A stretch of 64,000 nucleotides of DNA from Calliopum simillimum (GCA_951812925.1 OX638368.1:65806569-65870568); one strand, 5' to 3'; shown: positions 11,098 through 21,425, numbered from the stretch's first letter. Numbers and translations are program-made. Notes: generated by a model not told the origin, from the letters alone.

Positions 11098-11872
11098 GTA
11101 TATTTCAACATAATTTAATGTTTTTTACTAATTTCTAACGAAATCCCAGCCAATTTATAGTATGTCATTACTTTTGCCTTTATATAGAATTCCACTTCTA
11201 TTCAAAAAAATGACATATTTAGTACATTTTTTGAATTTTTTCCACTAAAATGTCGTAAAAAGTCATGAAACGCGTAGAAAACACGAAAAAACGAATTTTT
11301 TTTTTTTTTAATTTTTGGTTCCGACAAACAAGAGTGGAGCATTGGGTGTAAATAAATTTGTTCACTAAAATGTCGCAAAAAGTCATGAAACGCAAAGAAA
11401 ACGAAAAAACGAAGAATTTTTTCAAAAATGTGACTTATTTGAATATTCAGTGGAGATAGGACAGTAGCGCTCTTGAAAAAATTACAGTTTGGAGATAGGA
11501 TTTTTCTTAATTATCGAATATTTTTGTATTTGAGTGGTATTTTGACATCACACAGTTTTTCACACGGTAAAGAAGCCCACAATGATGCCATAACTGCAAA
11601 AATCTAAAAATCGCAAAAAGTGGAGATAAGACTATAGCGCTCTAAGGTATCGATATGAATCATTTTTTTGCAATTTTAGAACTTTTCATAAAATAAAAGA
11701 ACGAAATTCATAAATTTTTTTTTTCAATTAAAAAATTTACGAATTTCGTTCTTATATTTTATAAAAAGATCTAAAATTTCAATAAAATGATTCATACAGT
11801 CAATGAATACTGTTTTCGGCTCAAATTCGATGAATTTTTCATTAATATTATGTTGTTTTTTTTTTTTTTGTG

Positions 11873-12455
11873 TATACATTAACTCGATTTTTAAGCAAAA
11901 TTTTAGTAGTTCTGTTTATGTTTAAATAAGACCATCTTTGATTCATTTGCAAAATTGCAACATGACCTTCATATTTTAAGACAATGGTTTACTTAACATG
12001 AACTAATTGTAAGTGAAAAAACAAAGCTTATGCTTTTCTCAAAGGACTCAGAGCCCTTTGACTGCAAAGTTGTTTTCCATTCCAATTTCTATAAGAAACA
12101 TAGCATAGAGCCGCATCCATATGGTTAAATCAACTTCATTAGTAATGAAATTTGTAGTTCTGGCTGCTTTGAAATCGAGGTGTTTAAGTACCTACGTGTT
12201 CTTATAGATAAAAAAACCAATTAAAAAGCGTATGTAACCAACTTAAAAAAATATGTCATGTCGATAATTCGCAAAAAGCTACTTACAATGGTTTATCATG
12301 GATTAGTTAGTTCGAAGCTTCAATATGGTCCAGGGAAGTAACAGTACTCTTGAACCTTTTATGATAGCACAAAAGCATATTATTAAACTTATTCTAAACA
12401 AAAGCAGAATGGAAAGTAGCTTTCCTTTTTTTTGTCATCTGCGCATTTTGCTATT
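11873..12455 (+). pseudogene. LINE reverse transcriptase, part 2
   Basis: Continues the reverse transcriptase after the fold-back element: YINSIFKQNF, then, across a frameshift, EKTKLMLFSKDSEPFDC, FEIEVFKYLRVLIDKKTN and KLLTMVYHGLVSSKLQYG, which are typical thumb-region motifs of LINE enzymes. The catalytic YADD box is destroyed by an indel near 11930. It is cut at 12455 by the BEL/Pao retrotransposon. The same frame resumes at 21175. Confidence 0.82.
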
Positions 12456-12759
12456 TGTTTACGCCAAAACATAGCCAAACACCCTGTACTTTGTTGTCGG
12501 TACAGTGGTGTTTGGTTATCTTCGAATTTTGTTTTGTTCACTATTTTCGGGCTGCCCCTCTGGCTCCCAATTATGTAAAATAACAACTGAACTCTGTACT
12601 TGTACAAACCCCGAACAATAAACGTCGTTCTCTCGCGCTTTATTACAATCGAAAAATCCGTGTTTTACTTTCGTCGGAAATTAGCCGGTTTTCTTCAGTT
12701 TTTTTGAATTAGTTTTCTTCAGTTTTTAAAAAGTAGTTTTTAAAATCCTAGAAAAAACA
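12456..12759 (+). repeat. 5' LTR of BEL-A (BEL/Pao retrotransposon)
   Basis: 304 bp, starting TGTTTACGCC and ending AGAAAAAACA (TG...CA). It appears identical by eye to the 3' LTR at 20866-21169. The 5-bp target duplication CTATT lies at 12451-12455 and 21170-21174. AATAAA at 12617-12622 is a likely polyadenylation signal. LTR identity implies a very recent insertion. Confidence 0.96.
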
Positions 12760-14214
12760 TTTGGTCCTATCGATCCGTCGGTGTGTTCCGCGAATTAAAA
12801 AAAATATACAAAATATAGCGCCGCGAGTGTTTGTGGAAAAAAAAACAACAAAAAAAAATTTAATTTGCCAACAAAGTGTTAAGAAATTATACAAAATTTT
12901 CAAATATTTAGCAAAAAAAGCTAATAAAATATTGGCAATATAAAAATAAAAAAGTGAAGTGAAGTGTTTTTTTTGCAGTCAATACAGCAGCGACTTCATC
13001 ATCTGGAATTGTCTCAACTTCATCCTTTTTTCAAAAATATATATTATTTATTTAATATCAAATTTTCAAGGTATGTGGTTTTAATTTTCTATAAAATTAA
13101 GGGAAAAAAGTGGAAAAGTTCGGTTCGGAAACGCGTATTTTATTCGACTCGTTAAGTTTTTCTATGTGGAAAAATTCTTGTAATCAAAAGTGTTATTTGA
13201 ATTAAAAAATTTTTCTTTTTCATACGTAATTTTGCATTTCTTGGTTTGTGTTACAAAATTGTTCAATTTTTTTTTTTTTTTGGCGCGGAAGAAACTATAT
13301 GTTTAAATTTTTTGTATATACTTTCAGTTGCTTAAGTATATATATAGTCGTTGACCCTTCTAAAATTTTGAAGGCAAAATCTATATACGTAAAGATTTTA
13401 TTTTTTTTTTTGCGTTAAATTGAGCAATTTTAAACGACAAAACAAGTGCAATTACAAGAACAACAATTTTTTCAGTTTGTTTTTTGTGTGACCAAATTAC
13501 CGAAAAAAAAGTTATTGCATCTCTCTCAAAGCCGAAGTTTTATGATCGGTTCATATGCAATAATTTTTCTAAATTTCGTTTGCGTCGCTTTTGCTTGCTC
13601 AAAGTGCATTTCAGTGCTTTAGCTTGTATCGTAAAAAATTTCAACCACCATTTGTGCATATAAAAAATTTGTACTCTCACGATTGCGCGTTCTTTCGTAT
13701 TCCTCTTTTAATCGTGTCCGTCAAAATCAAAGCGTTGGCTTTGGTTTGTGTTACAAATTTACATAGTAAATCTTGTACATATTTAGTTGCAGAGAGTACA
13801 CATAACAAACACAGTGCAAGAAATTTAAAATTTTTTCGGACAAAATTTTTTATTTATTAAATTAAATTTTTTGAACAAATTGATTTTTTTCAACTCAAAT
13901 TAAATAAAAAAAGGTGTATAATTAAGGAAAATTTTTACATTTTCGCATATTTTCATAAATATATTTTTATTTAAAATTTTTTTTTATTTTTCCCACACAG
14001 CTTTGTTTTTTTGACAGCTTGACAAAATTTTTGTGTCTTGTATTTTATTTTTCAAGTGATTGCCGATTAGGTATTTGCATTTTTTTCATTTTTTGCTTGA
14101 TTTTTGGTGTTTTTTTTACTTCTTTTGTCTTTTCTTGGCAATTTCAGTTACATTTAAATATTTTTGATTCAGTTCTTCCTAACTTAATTCAATATTTAAA
14201 AATATTAAAAAAAT
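12760..14214 (+). other. BEL-A primer-binding site and untranslated leader
   Basis: TGGTCCTATCGATCC from 12762, two bases after the LTR, is placed as the tRNA primer-binding site; I cannot name the tRNA. The long AT-rich leader has no convincing gene. It contains a consensus-like splice donor at 13070/13071 (TTCAAG|GTATGT). An acceptor-like site lies at 14147 (TCTTGGCAATTTCAG), 68 bases before the gag ATG. Confidence 0.7.
13069..13076 (+). promoter_or_regulatory. Candidate splice donor in the BEL-A leader
   Basis: AG|GTATGT matches the consensus donor well. It could pair with an acceptor at 14147 for gag-pol mRNA, and with one at 19542 for the downstream ORF. This is inference; no transcript was seen. 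Confidence 0.45.
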
Positions 14215-17200
14215 ATGGCTCAGTTAAAATCGTTCACTCGTTTGTCCGACTCTTTAGTCGAATTTGAAGTGGAGTTTAATGCCGTTGAAGCGCACGACAT
14301 TTTTTCAACAGATGCTCAACAAGACGAGCTAAAAGCCCAGTGGAGAAAACTTAAAACTTCATATGAGGCGTGTTTAGATGTAGTTGAAAAAAAGGAAGAT
14401 ATAGAATCATGTAAACAAAAGTATCGCAGTTGTTACCAATCTTATTTACGTGTGGCATCACGACTTTCTGAACTTTCTCAGAAGAAGCCACAACCAAAGA
14501 TTGGTGAAGCCAGTGTACCATTAAGTGGTCACAGCATGCCTGTACCACCTTGTGATACAGAGGTATTCGGTGGCGATTATCTCAAATGGCCGACTTTTAG
14601 GGACATGTTCACAGCCATTTATATTACTAACTCGCGTTTAACTGAAGTGGAAAAACTTTTTCACCTTAATAAAAAAACACAGGGAGAAGCAAAGGAAATA
14701 GTGATGAAATCTCCTTTGACAAACGATGGTTTTTCTCAAGCTTGGCGTGATTTATGCGACAGGTACGAAAACAAGCGTATCCTGGTCAATAGCCAATTAA
14801 AAATTTTATTTAATTTACAACAAGTACCAAAAGAATCTGGTGCAGATTTAAAGAAACTTCAACGAGATATTAATAGTTGTATTTTCGCGTTAACAACGCA
14901 CAATATTAATATCACAAACTGGGATGCAATTTTTGTATATCTCTGCTCGACACGTTTGCCTGAGGTCACTCTTTCTCTATGGGAACAATCCGTTACCAAT
15001 AAAACTGAGATACCAAAATGGGCAGACCTTGATTCTTTTCTTACCAGTCGTTTTCAAACACTGGAAACTGTATCAGATATTCGCAACTCTAGTGGTGCGA
15101 TACCAAAACAATGTTCAAACTCTCAGACGTTGGTCTCAAAGAGTCACCAGAACAACTCTTCTGGTAAGCGGGTAAATAGTTACCAGATAAAGGTCACTTC
15201 GATCAACTGCAAGCTTTGTTCGTCGGAGCAGCATGCGTTAAGAGTGTGTCCTAAATTTCTCAAGCTTAATCAAAAGGAACGTCTAGCAGTTGTCCGAAAG
15301 CATCATTTATGTGTCAACTGCTTAGGTCATTCTCACGAGATAAAAGCGTGTATAAGCCGATATAATTGTGCGACGTGCAAGCAACGTCACAACACACTTC
15401 TGCATCGAGATTCGACTCCAACCTCTTCTAATAATTTGAGTGTAGGCTCAAATGGATCGAATCCTCAAGCAAACCCCCCGGGCCCAAATACGCAATCTCA
15501 TTCTTGTCAGTTACAGTCCACTAACAAAGACATACAGACGTGTTTTTCCTCAAGTGCCAAAAAAGTGTTACTTGGTACTGCGATGGTGACCGTATGTCAC
15601 CTGGGTGCAGCGTACACCACCAGAGCACTTATTGACTCTGGTTCGGAAGGTACATTCATTTCTGAACGTTTGCAAAAATTGTTAAAAATTCCTACTCGAG
15701 GAATAAATGCTCAAGTTTCAGGTTTGAATCAAACTGTATCGGCGCAGGTGTCACAATCGTGTGACTTCGTAATTAGTTCTCCTAAAAATAGGCAATTCCA
15801 AATCGAAGCAACGGCTTTTGTGCTGTTTCGCTTAACTGGAAATTTGCCTTCTAGTTACATTGACCCTTCTGTATGTGAATCTTTGCCTGACATTCAGTTA
15901 GCGGATCCTCATTTCTTTAGAAGTGGTCAGATAGATGTTTTAATCGGTGGCGATTTGTATCCTGCCATAATCCTGGACGGAATTCGAAGAAATATTCTTG
16001 GTTCATTATTAGCGCAGGAAACAGTATTTGGCTGGATGTTTACTGGGCCTTTGCCTCAAAAGGAAATATCCACTTTTACTACGTGTTTAACACACTTCTC
16101 TGAAGTTGCGATTGATCAGCAAATCGCACGTTTTTGGGAGTTGGAAGAACTTCCAAAAAAGAAATTCATAACTCAGGTTGATAAGTTTTGTGAAGACAAC
16201 TATCAACAGACGACTAAACGCGACGAAAGGGGTAGATACATGGTCACTTTACCATTTAAAAGTGGCTACCCCAATGAAATAAATCTGGGTTTTTCTCGAG
16301 GTATAGCTTTCAAACAATTCGTTAGAAATGAAGCTAGACTAATTAAAAATCCTGACCTCAAAAATGAGTATGACAAAGTGGTAACTGAATATTTAAAGTT
16401 GGGTCACATGGTGAAGGTTGCTTCTCCAAAATTTGAAAAGTCGCCTGCTCATTATTATTTACCGCATCATGCGGTTATAAAACCAGAAAGAACTACCACA
16501 AAAGTTCGTGTAGTATTCAATGCGTCGAGTCCTACGTCCAACAGTGTCAGCTTGAATGATGTTCTGTACGCAGGACCTATTCTTCAAGCTGATTTGACGC
16601 TTCTGGTACTAAAATGGCGGTTTTTCAAATATGTTTTCAATGGCGACATTCAACAAATGTACCGTCAAATTCTTGTGGACCCCAAACATTCCGCTTTTCA
16701 ACGCATTCTTTTTAGAAGCTCACCTGATGATGAAATTCAGGATTATGAGCTGAAAACCGTAACTTTTGGCGTGAATTGTGCTCCATATTTGGCAATTCGA
16801 ACAATTCTGCAATTGGCAGATGACGTTCAACAACGCTATCCTCTTGCCGCTGAAATATTGCGGCACTATACTTATGTTGATGATGCCTTAGCTGGGGCTC
16901 ATGACGAGGAAACTGCCATTAATGCTAGAAATGAGCTTATAGCTGCTCTTGATTCGGCAGGATTTACCATGCGAAAGTGGACTGCTAATGCATTCAGCAT
17001 TTTAGCAGATCTTCCCACGGAGCATCTGTTACGAGAAGATTTTTTAAAATTTGAAGATGCGAGCTGCGTCAAAGCCTTAGGCGTTTGTTGGAACGCCACG
17101 ACAGATTTATTTTATTTCACTACGAAGCGTTTAGAAATTAAGTCGTCCTACACAAAAAGGGAAGTTTTGTCAGTTATTGCGCAACTTTTTGATCCTGCGG

Positions 17201-19440
17201 GTTGGCTAGCACCTATAGTGGTGATAGCTAAAATTCTTATGCAGCGGATTTGGCTTGATGGAATAGATTGGGATGAAACCATTCCACCCCATAGCTTTCA
17301 GTCTTGGCAAACTTTTTTGCAAGATTATTCAAATATTGATAATATCAGGATTCCTCGATATGTAAGTTTTTCACCTACTTCAGAAGTAGAATTTCACGCT
17401 TTTTGTGATGCTTCGGAAAAAGCATATGCTTCGGCAGTTTATATTCGTATCAAGCAAAGTGATTGCATAGTCAGTCACTTGCTATACTCTAAAAGCAAAG
17501 TTGCTCCTGTTAAAACGGTTTCTTTGCCACGCCTTGAATTATGCGGGGCAAATTTACTAGCAGACATGGTTGACACCTTAGTGCCTCAAATAAACTTGGA
17601 TCACCATCGTTTATACTGCTGGACAGATTCGACCATTGTTCTGGCTTGGCTTTCAAAGCCCCCCTGCTCATGGACAACTTTCGTTGCAAATAGAGTATCT
17701 AAAATCGTTGAAAAGGTTGGAAATCAGAATTGGTTTCATGTGGAATCACATGACAATCCATCTGATTTGGCTTCACGTGGGGTAACACCTCAGGAGCTTA
17801 TTAACAGCACTCTTTGGTGGCATGGTCCATCATGGCTTTCGTCAAATAATTCTTTTTGGCACAACCAACCTGAACCTTCACTCATCGAAACTTCTCTTGA
17901 ACGCAAAGGTGTTAAAGTTCATTTTGCATATTTTTCGAAATATGACGATATTTTGGAGCGTTTTTCGTCACTGCCGCGTGGATTACGGGTTATAGCCTAT
18001 GTATTTCGTTTTTTAAATCGCACCCATCCAGTACGGCGCGCTTCATTTTCATGCAAGTCAGAATCTATTGACAATAGCGAAATAAAAACAGTCAGAAATC
18101 GGTTAATTTTGCTAAGCCAAAAAGTTCACTTTTCTGAGGAATATCATCGCTTAGAAATTAACCAACCCATTGACTACAAAAGCTCTATTTTGGCTCTTAA
18201 TCCGTTCGTTCATTCGGACGGGTTGCTGCGTGTGGGTGGGCGGTTAGCATCTTCACCTGTTCTTTCGTACGACGAAAGACATCCAATTTTGCTACCGTAC
18301 AACTGTCACTTTACTAGGTTGCTAGTAAAGTATATTCATGAAATTTCACTGCACGGGGGAAACCAATTGGTGCTTCGTCTTCTTCGAACGCAATTTTGGA
18401 TCCCACGTGCGAAAAATCTGATAAAGACAACTCTTCACAATTGCAAAGTTTGCGTTGTCAATTCAAAAAAGCAAAGGACTCAAATTATGGCTGCACTCCC
18501 CCCTGAGCGCACCAATATTTCGAGACCATTTTCATCTACGGGAGTGGATTTTGCTGGCCCCTTTGATATGAAAAGTTTTTCTGGTCGAGCTTGCCGAATA
18601 ACAAAAGGTTACGTTTGCTTGTTTGTTTGTTTTGCAACAAAAGCAATTCACCTTGAAGCCACAAGTGACTTGTCAACAGCTACATTTTTAGCGGCATTTA
18701 CACGTTTTGTTTCTAGACGTGGCTGCCCTGCCAATGTCTATTCTGATAATGGAACAAACTTTTTAGGCGCGTCGAGAGTCCTCAAACGTGAATTCAAGGA
18801 ATTCCTCGACAATTCACATGATGCCGTTGTCTCACAATTTGCGCATCAGGGAATTTCTTGGCATTTTATTCCAGCTGCAGCACCTCATATGGGAGGTCTT
18901 TGGGAAGCTGGCGTAAAATCTTTCAAAAATCATTTTAAAAAGGTTGCTGCAACACTTAAATACACTTTTGAAGAATTTTCCACCATTCTTAATCGAGTCG
19001 AATCGTGCCTAAATTCGCGTCCGCTTAGCGCCATGTCTGAAGACTCGTCGGATCTTCAGCCTTTAACTCCTGGCCACTTTTTGGTCGGGGGCCCTCTGCT
19101 ATCTCCAACTGAACCAGAGATAGACGAACAACCGCTTACCATCGTCAATCGATGGCAGAAAGTCAAGGCTATGCAGCAGCACTTCTGTCGCAGATGGAAA
19201 AGCGAATATCTTAAAGAGTTGCACAAGCGCGTTAAGTGGAAAACTCCCCAGCGAGAATATGCTGTTAACGACTTGGTCGTGGTGAGAGATGAAAACTTAC
19301 CAGCAAATGAATGGCGATTAGGCCGGATAGTAAAAACTTATCCCGGCAGTGATAATCGCGTACGCGTTGCAGAAATCCGAACCGAACGTGGCTGCATTAC
19401 GCGGCCTATTGTCAAACTTGTGGCACTTCCATTGCCATAA
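14215..19440 (+). CDS. BEL/Pao gag-pol polyprotein, intact (1741 aa)
   Basis: A single uninterrupted frame. The N-terminal third is gag, with the capsid-like segment FGGDYLKWPTFRDMF near residue 120. Zinc knuckles of the BEL type follow at about 331-395 (CKLCSSEQHALRVC, CVNCLGHSHEIKAC, CATC...HNTLLH). The aspartic protease has ALIDSGSEGTFIS near 474. The reverse transcriptase has FNGDIQQMYRQ and YVDDALAG (about 886). RNase H has FHAFCDASEKAY (about 1062) and CWTDSTIVLAWL (about 1134). The integrase has an HHCC finger (about 1374-1412), then VDFAGPF (about 1443), YSDNGTNF (about 1508) and MGGLWEAGVK (about 1560). The DUF5641-type tail ends at 1741. All catalytic motifs are present. The protein packages, copies and integrates the element. 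With identical LTRs it is probably an active or recently active copy. Confidence 0.97.
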   Translation: MAQLKSFTRLSDSLVEFEVEFNAVEAHDIFSTDAQQDELKAQWRKLKTSYEACLDVVEKKEDIESCKQKYRSCYQSYLRVASRLSELSQKKPQPKIGEASVPLSGHSMPVPPCDTEVFGGDYLKWPTFRDMFTAIYITNSRLTEVEKLFHLNKKTQGEAKEIVMKSPLTNDGFSQAWRDLCDRYENKRILVNSQLKILFNLQQVPKESGADLKKLQRDINSCIFALTTHNINITNWDAIFVYLCSTRLPEVTLSLWEQSVTNKTEIPKWADLDSFLTSRFQTLETVSDIRNSSGAIPKQCSNSQTLVSKSHQNNSSGKRVNSYQIKVTSINCKLCSSEQHALRVCPKFLKLNQKERLAVVRKHHLCVNCLGHSHEIKACISRYNCATCKQRHNTLLHRDSTPTSSNNLSVGSNGSNPQANPPGPNTQSHSCQLQSTNKDIQTCFSSSAKKVLLGTAMVTVCHLGAAYTTRALIDSGSEGTFISERLQKLLKIPTRGINAQVSGLNQTVSAQVSQSCDFVISSPKNRQFQIEATAFVLFRLTGNLPSSYIDPSVCESLPDIQLADPHFFRSGQIDVLIGGDLYPAIILDGIRRNILGSLLAQETVFGWMFTGPLPQKEISTFTTCLTHFSEVAIDQQIARFWELEELPKKKFITQVDKFCEDNYQQTTKRDERGRYMVTLPFKSGYPNEINLGFSRGIAFKQFVRNEARLIKNPDLKNEYDKVVTEYLKLGHMVKVASPKFEKSPAHYYLPHHAVIKPERTTTKVRVVFNASSPTSNSVSLNDVLYAGPILQADLTLLVLKWRFFKYVFNGDIQQMYRQILVDPKHSAFQRILFRSSPDDEIQDYELKTVTFGVNCAPYLAIRTILQLADDVQQRYPLAAEILRHYTYVDDALAGAHDEETAINARNELIAALDSAGFTMRKWTANAFSILADLPTEHLLREDFLKFEDASCVKALGVCWNATTDLFYFTTKRLEIKSSYTKREVLSVIAQLFDPAGWLAPIVVIAKILMQRIWLDGIDWDETIPPHSFQSWQTFLQDYSNIDNIRIPRYVSFSPTSEVEFHAFCDASEKAYASAVYIRIKQSDCIVSHLLYSKSKVAPVKTVSLPRLELCGANLLADMVDTLVPQINLDHHRLYCWTDSTIVLAWLSKPPCSWTTFVANRVSKIVEKVGNQNWFHVESHDNPSDLASRGVTPQELINSTLWWHGPSWLSSNNSFWHNQPEPSLIETSLERKGVKVHFAYFSKYDDILERFSSLPRGLRVIAYVFRFLNRTHPVRRASFSCKSESIDNSEIKTVRNRLILLSQKVHFSEEYHRLEINQPIDYKSSILALNPFVHSDGLLRVGGRLASSPVLSYDERHPILLPYNCHFTRLLVKYIHEISLHGGNQLVLRLLRTQFWIPRAKNLIKTTLHNCKVCVVNSKKQRTQIMAALPPERTNISRPFSSTGVDFAGPFDMKSFSGRACRITKGYVCLFVCFATKAIHLEATSDLSTATFLAAFTRFVSRRGCPANVYSDNGTNFLGASRVLKREFKEFLDNSHDAVVSQFAHQGISWHFIPAAAPHMGGLWEAGVKSFKNHFKKVAATLKYTFEEFSTILNRVESCLNSRPLSAMSEDSSDLQPLTPGHFLVGGPLLSPTEPEIDEQPLTIVNRWQKVKAMQQHFCRRWKSEYLKELHKRVKWKTPQREYAVNDLVVVRDENLPANEWRLGRIVKTYPGSDNRVRVAEIRTERGCITRPIVKLVALPLP

Positions 19441-19543
19441 TTTTCGTTGTATAAGCTAATCATACGTTCCGTTCTCTTTTTTTTTTGTCCACATTTTTTT
19501 CCCCACACACATAACCACATAAACTTGCAATCTCATTTTTAGA
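19441..19543 (+). promoter_or_regulatory. Candidate branch point and splice acceptor before the BEL-A accessory ORF
   Basis: After the pol stop comes GCTAATCAT (branch-point-like), then a pyrimidine-rich stretch (TTCTCTTTTTTTTTTG, TTTTTTTCCCC) and finally CTCATTTTTAG at 19532-19542. The accessory ATG begins at 19544, one base after the AG. This suggests expression from a spliced subgenomic RNA. A comparable TTTTTTTAG stands four bases before the ATG of the BEL-B accessory ORF at 51255. Confidence 0.6.
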
Positions 19544-20680
19544 ATGTCTGTCGACAATATTGCCATTAATGGAATCATTTATGAGGACTCAGATGACCTC
19601 ATGAGCGTTTGCAGCCGAACATCTCCGAGAAGCGCTCTATCCAGTGCTGTTGTCGCAGTGCAAAGCAGGCCAGAAAGCGTTTGCACTAACGCTACGGTCT
19701 CTTCGAAGCAGCCATCCATACCAGAAAGCGTTTGTACTAACGCTACGGTTTTAGAGAAGAAAAGAGCCACACCAGAGAGCGTTTGCACTAACGCTACGGT
19801 GTCCACCAGGCACAAGGCACCACCCCGTGCGTGTCCCCTCTGTGCCAAAAGGCATGCCATTGCGCAGTGCCGCCAATTCTTGGCGAAGGACTTGGCGTCG
19901 CGATTAAGGGCAGCTCTCCGTCATGGATTCTGCACTAATTGTCTTGCCGATAGTCACTCGCGTAAGAATTGCTCGAGTAAGCATCGATGCCGGTACTGTG
20001 GTGACGACCATCACACTCTGCTGCACGACGAAGACGACTTCGGGGCCATGCGCCCAAAAGCCAAGCGTGCAGGACGTGTAGTGCGTCAAAAGTTTTATCT
20101 GGATAGGCAGCCAATAGAGGTAAGGCAACGGCCCAGTCAGAAAAATCATCTGACTGAATCCATTTCCCTTTCACAGAGGTTCCGCCCGCGAGTAGCGAGA
20201 CGAGCGTCTCCACCCCCTCCTTCGTCCGTTTCAACACAACGCATCGTGACGCTGCTACCAACCGCTGTTGTGCGTGTGCTGGTACAGGGTCAACTCAAAA
20301 AAGAGAGAGTGGTTTTAGACGGGTGCTCTCCAAAAACCCAAATTTCTCGTGACTTGGCGAGAAAGTGGCGCATCCGCACATCCACCATCGACGGCGAAGA
20401 GGTGTGCTCGTTAGAGATACGGTCTTGCACCGACAATAACGAGTCCATATGTGTGATGGCTCAGGTGGAACGTCGCCTCGACATAATCACGCCGACTCGT
20501 TCTCTCGACGATAGGGTGAAGGAGCCGTACCTAAATCTACGACTTGCTGACCCCAACTTCCACCAGTCAGCACCCATTCAAATACGCCTAGGTATCGAGG
20601 TGTATCAGCGAGTTATGCGAGCAGGTGTGTTTCCGACTGGTATCGGACAACCTCTCGCCCAAAACTCGATACTTGGATGA
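19544..20680 (+). CDS. BEL-A accessory ORF: zinc knuckles plus protease-like domain (378 aa)
   Basis: Complete frame between pol and the 3' LTR. The N-terminus has three spaced copies of PESVCTNATV (residues about 43-90). Knuckles follow at about 96-160: CPLCAKRHAIAQC, CTNCLADSHSRKNC and CRYCGDDHHTLLH. These mirror the knuckles of the element's own gag-pol (about residues 331-395). From about 250 a protease-like domain follows, but the catalytic DSG is replaced by DGC (VVLDGCSPKTQIS, Asp259). The C-terminal LRLADPNFHQSAPIQIRLG parallels gag-pol LADPHFFRSGQIDVLIG. The stop replaces the Trp of the FGW motif (ILG then TGA). It is probably an RNA-binding, structural or regulatory protein without normal protease activity. 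The likely source is an old duplication of the knuckle-protease region. Function unknown. Confidence 0.9.
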   Translation: MSVDNIAINGIIYEDSDDLMSVCSRTSPRSALSSAVVAVQSRPESVCTNATVSSKQPSIPESVCTNATVLEKKRATPESVCTNATVSTRHKAPPRACPLCAKRHAIAQCRQFLAKDLASRLRAALRHGFCTNCLADSHSRKNCSSKHRCRYCGDDHHTLLHDEDDFGAMRPKAKRAGRVVRQKFYLDRQPIEVRQRPSQKNHLTESISLSQRFRPRVARRASPPPPSSVSTQRIVTLLPTAVVRVLVQGQLKKERVVLDGCSPKTQISRDLARKWRIRTSTIDGEEVCSLEIRSCTDNNESICVMAQVERRLDIITPTRSLDDRVKEPYLNLRLADPNFHQSAPIQIRLGIEVYQRVMRAGVFPTGIGQPLAQNSILG

Positions 20681-20865
20681 ATCGTGTCCGGTTCTGGAGC
20701 CTGGTGATTCAACCACGACCTTGAATTTTTTTCATATTATTTTTTTTCCTATCATAGTTTTTTTATTATAATTTTTTACATACATTTTTTCCCTCTTGAA
20801 TTTAATTTTTTTTTATTATCATGAATTTTTTTTTAACCTTTGCATTCCTGCAAGGTGGGCGGCAA
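20681..20865 (+). other. BEL-A 3' untranslated region and polypurine tract
   Basis: T-rich tail after the accessory ORF. The purine-rich AAGGTGGGCGG at about 20852-20862, just before the LTR, is placed as the plus-strand primer. Confidence 0.65.
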
Positions 20866-21169
20866 TGTTTACGCCAAAACATAGCCAAACACCCTGTACT
20901 TTGTTGTCGGTACAGTGGTGTTTGGTTATCTTCGAATTTTGTTTTGTTCACTATTTTCGGGCTGCCCCTCTGGCTCCCAATTATGTAAAATAACAACTGA
21001 ACTCTGTACTTGTACAAACCCCGAACAATAAACGTCGTTCTCTCGCGCTTTATTACAATCGAAAAATCCGTGTTTTACTTTCGTCGGAAATTAGCCGGTT
21101 TTCTTCAGTTTTTTTGAATTAGTTTTCTTCAGTTTTTAAAAAGTAGTTTTTAAAATCCTAGAAAAAACA
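20866..21169 (+). repeat. 3' LTR of BEL-A
   Basis: 304 bp. I found no difference from the 5' LTR. Followed by the target duplication CTATT (21170-21174). Confidence 0.96.
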
Positions 21170-21174
21170 CTATT

Positions 21175-21425
21175 AAAACATTTATGTGTCTACAAGGTCC
21201 TCAAGATATTTTTTATGCGAAGTGGTTGTAGCCAAAATTTGCGTAACTCTAATGCTTACGAATTAAGACTGAATAATATGCAATTCGTTAATAATCCAGC
21301 TTCAAATAAAACTCAATTTTCCAACTTTTTTACTATTTCGGCTCCAAAATTTGCCACTTGAGATCAGAACTTTGAGAAACTATAACATCTTCCTTAAAAA
21401 ACTAAAATCTTGGCAAAAGATAACT
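21175..21425 (+). pseudogene. LINE reverse transcriptase, part 3 (C-terminus)
   Basis: Removing BEL-A with one CTATT joins RILL to LKHLCVYKVLKIFFMRSG in frame. Next come NAYELRLNN and TISAPKFATLRSEL, the usual C-terminal block of jockey/CR1-type LINE ORF2 (APK...LP). Stops follow. This shows BEL-A landed inside the LINE. Confidence 0.8.

Larger units (their letters stand above)
9851..11872. mobile_element. TA-inserted fold-back element within the LINE
   Basis: Begins CACACAAAAAAT at 9851 and ends TTTTTTTGTG at 11872, with TA at 9849-9850 and 11873-11874. The outer arms (about 9851-9957 and 11625-11872) are inverted copies including AGAGCGCTATAG and TTCGGCTCAAATTCG; the right arm is interrupted by about 150 bp. 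It carries two younger elements (10027-10537 and 10573-11097) and half of a MITE-R (11128-11186). No protein-coding gene is seen. Confidence 0.8.
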
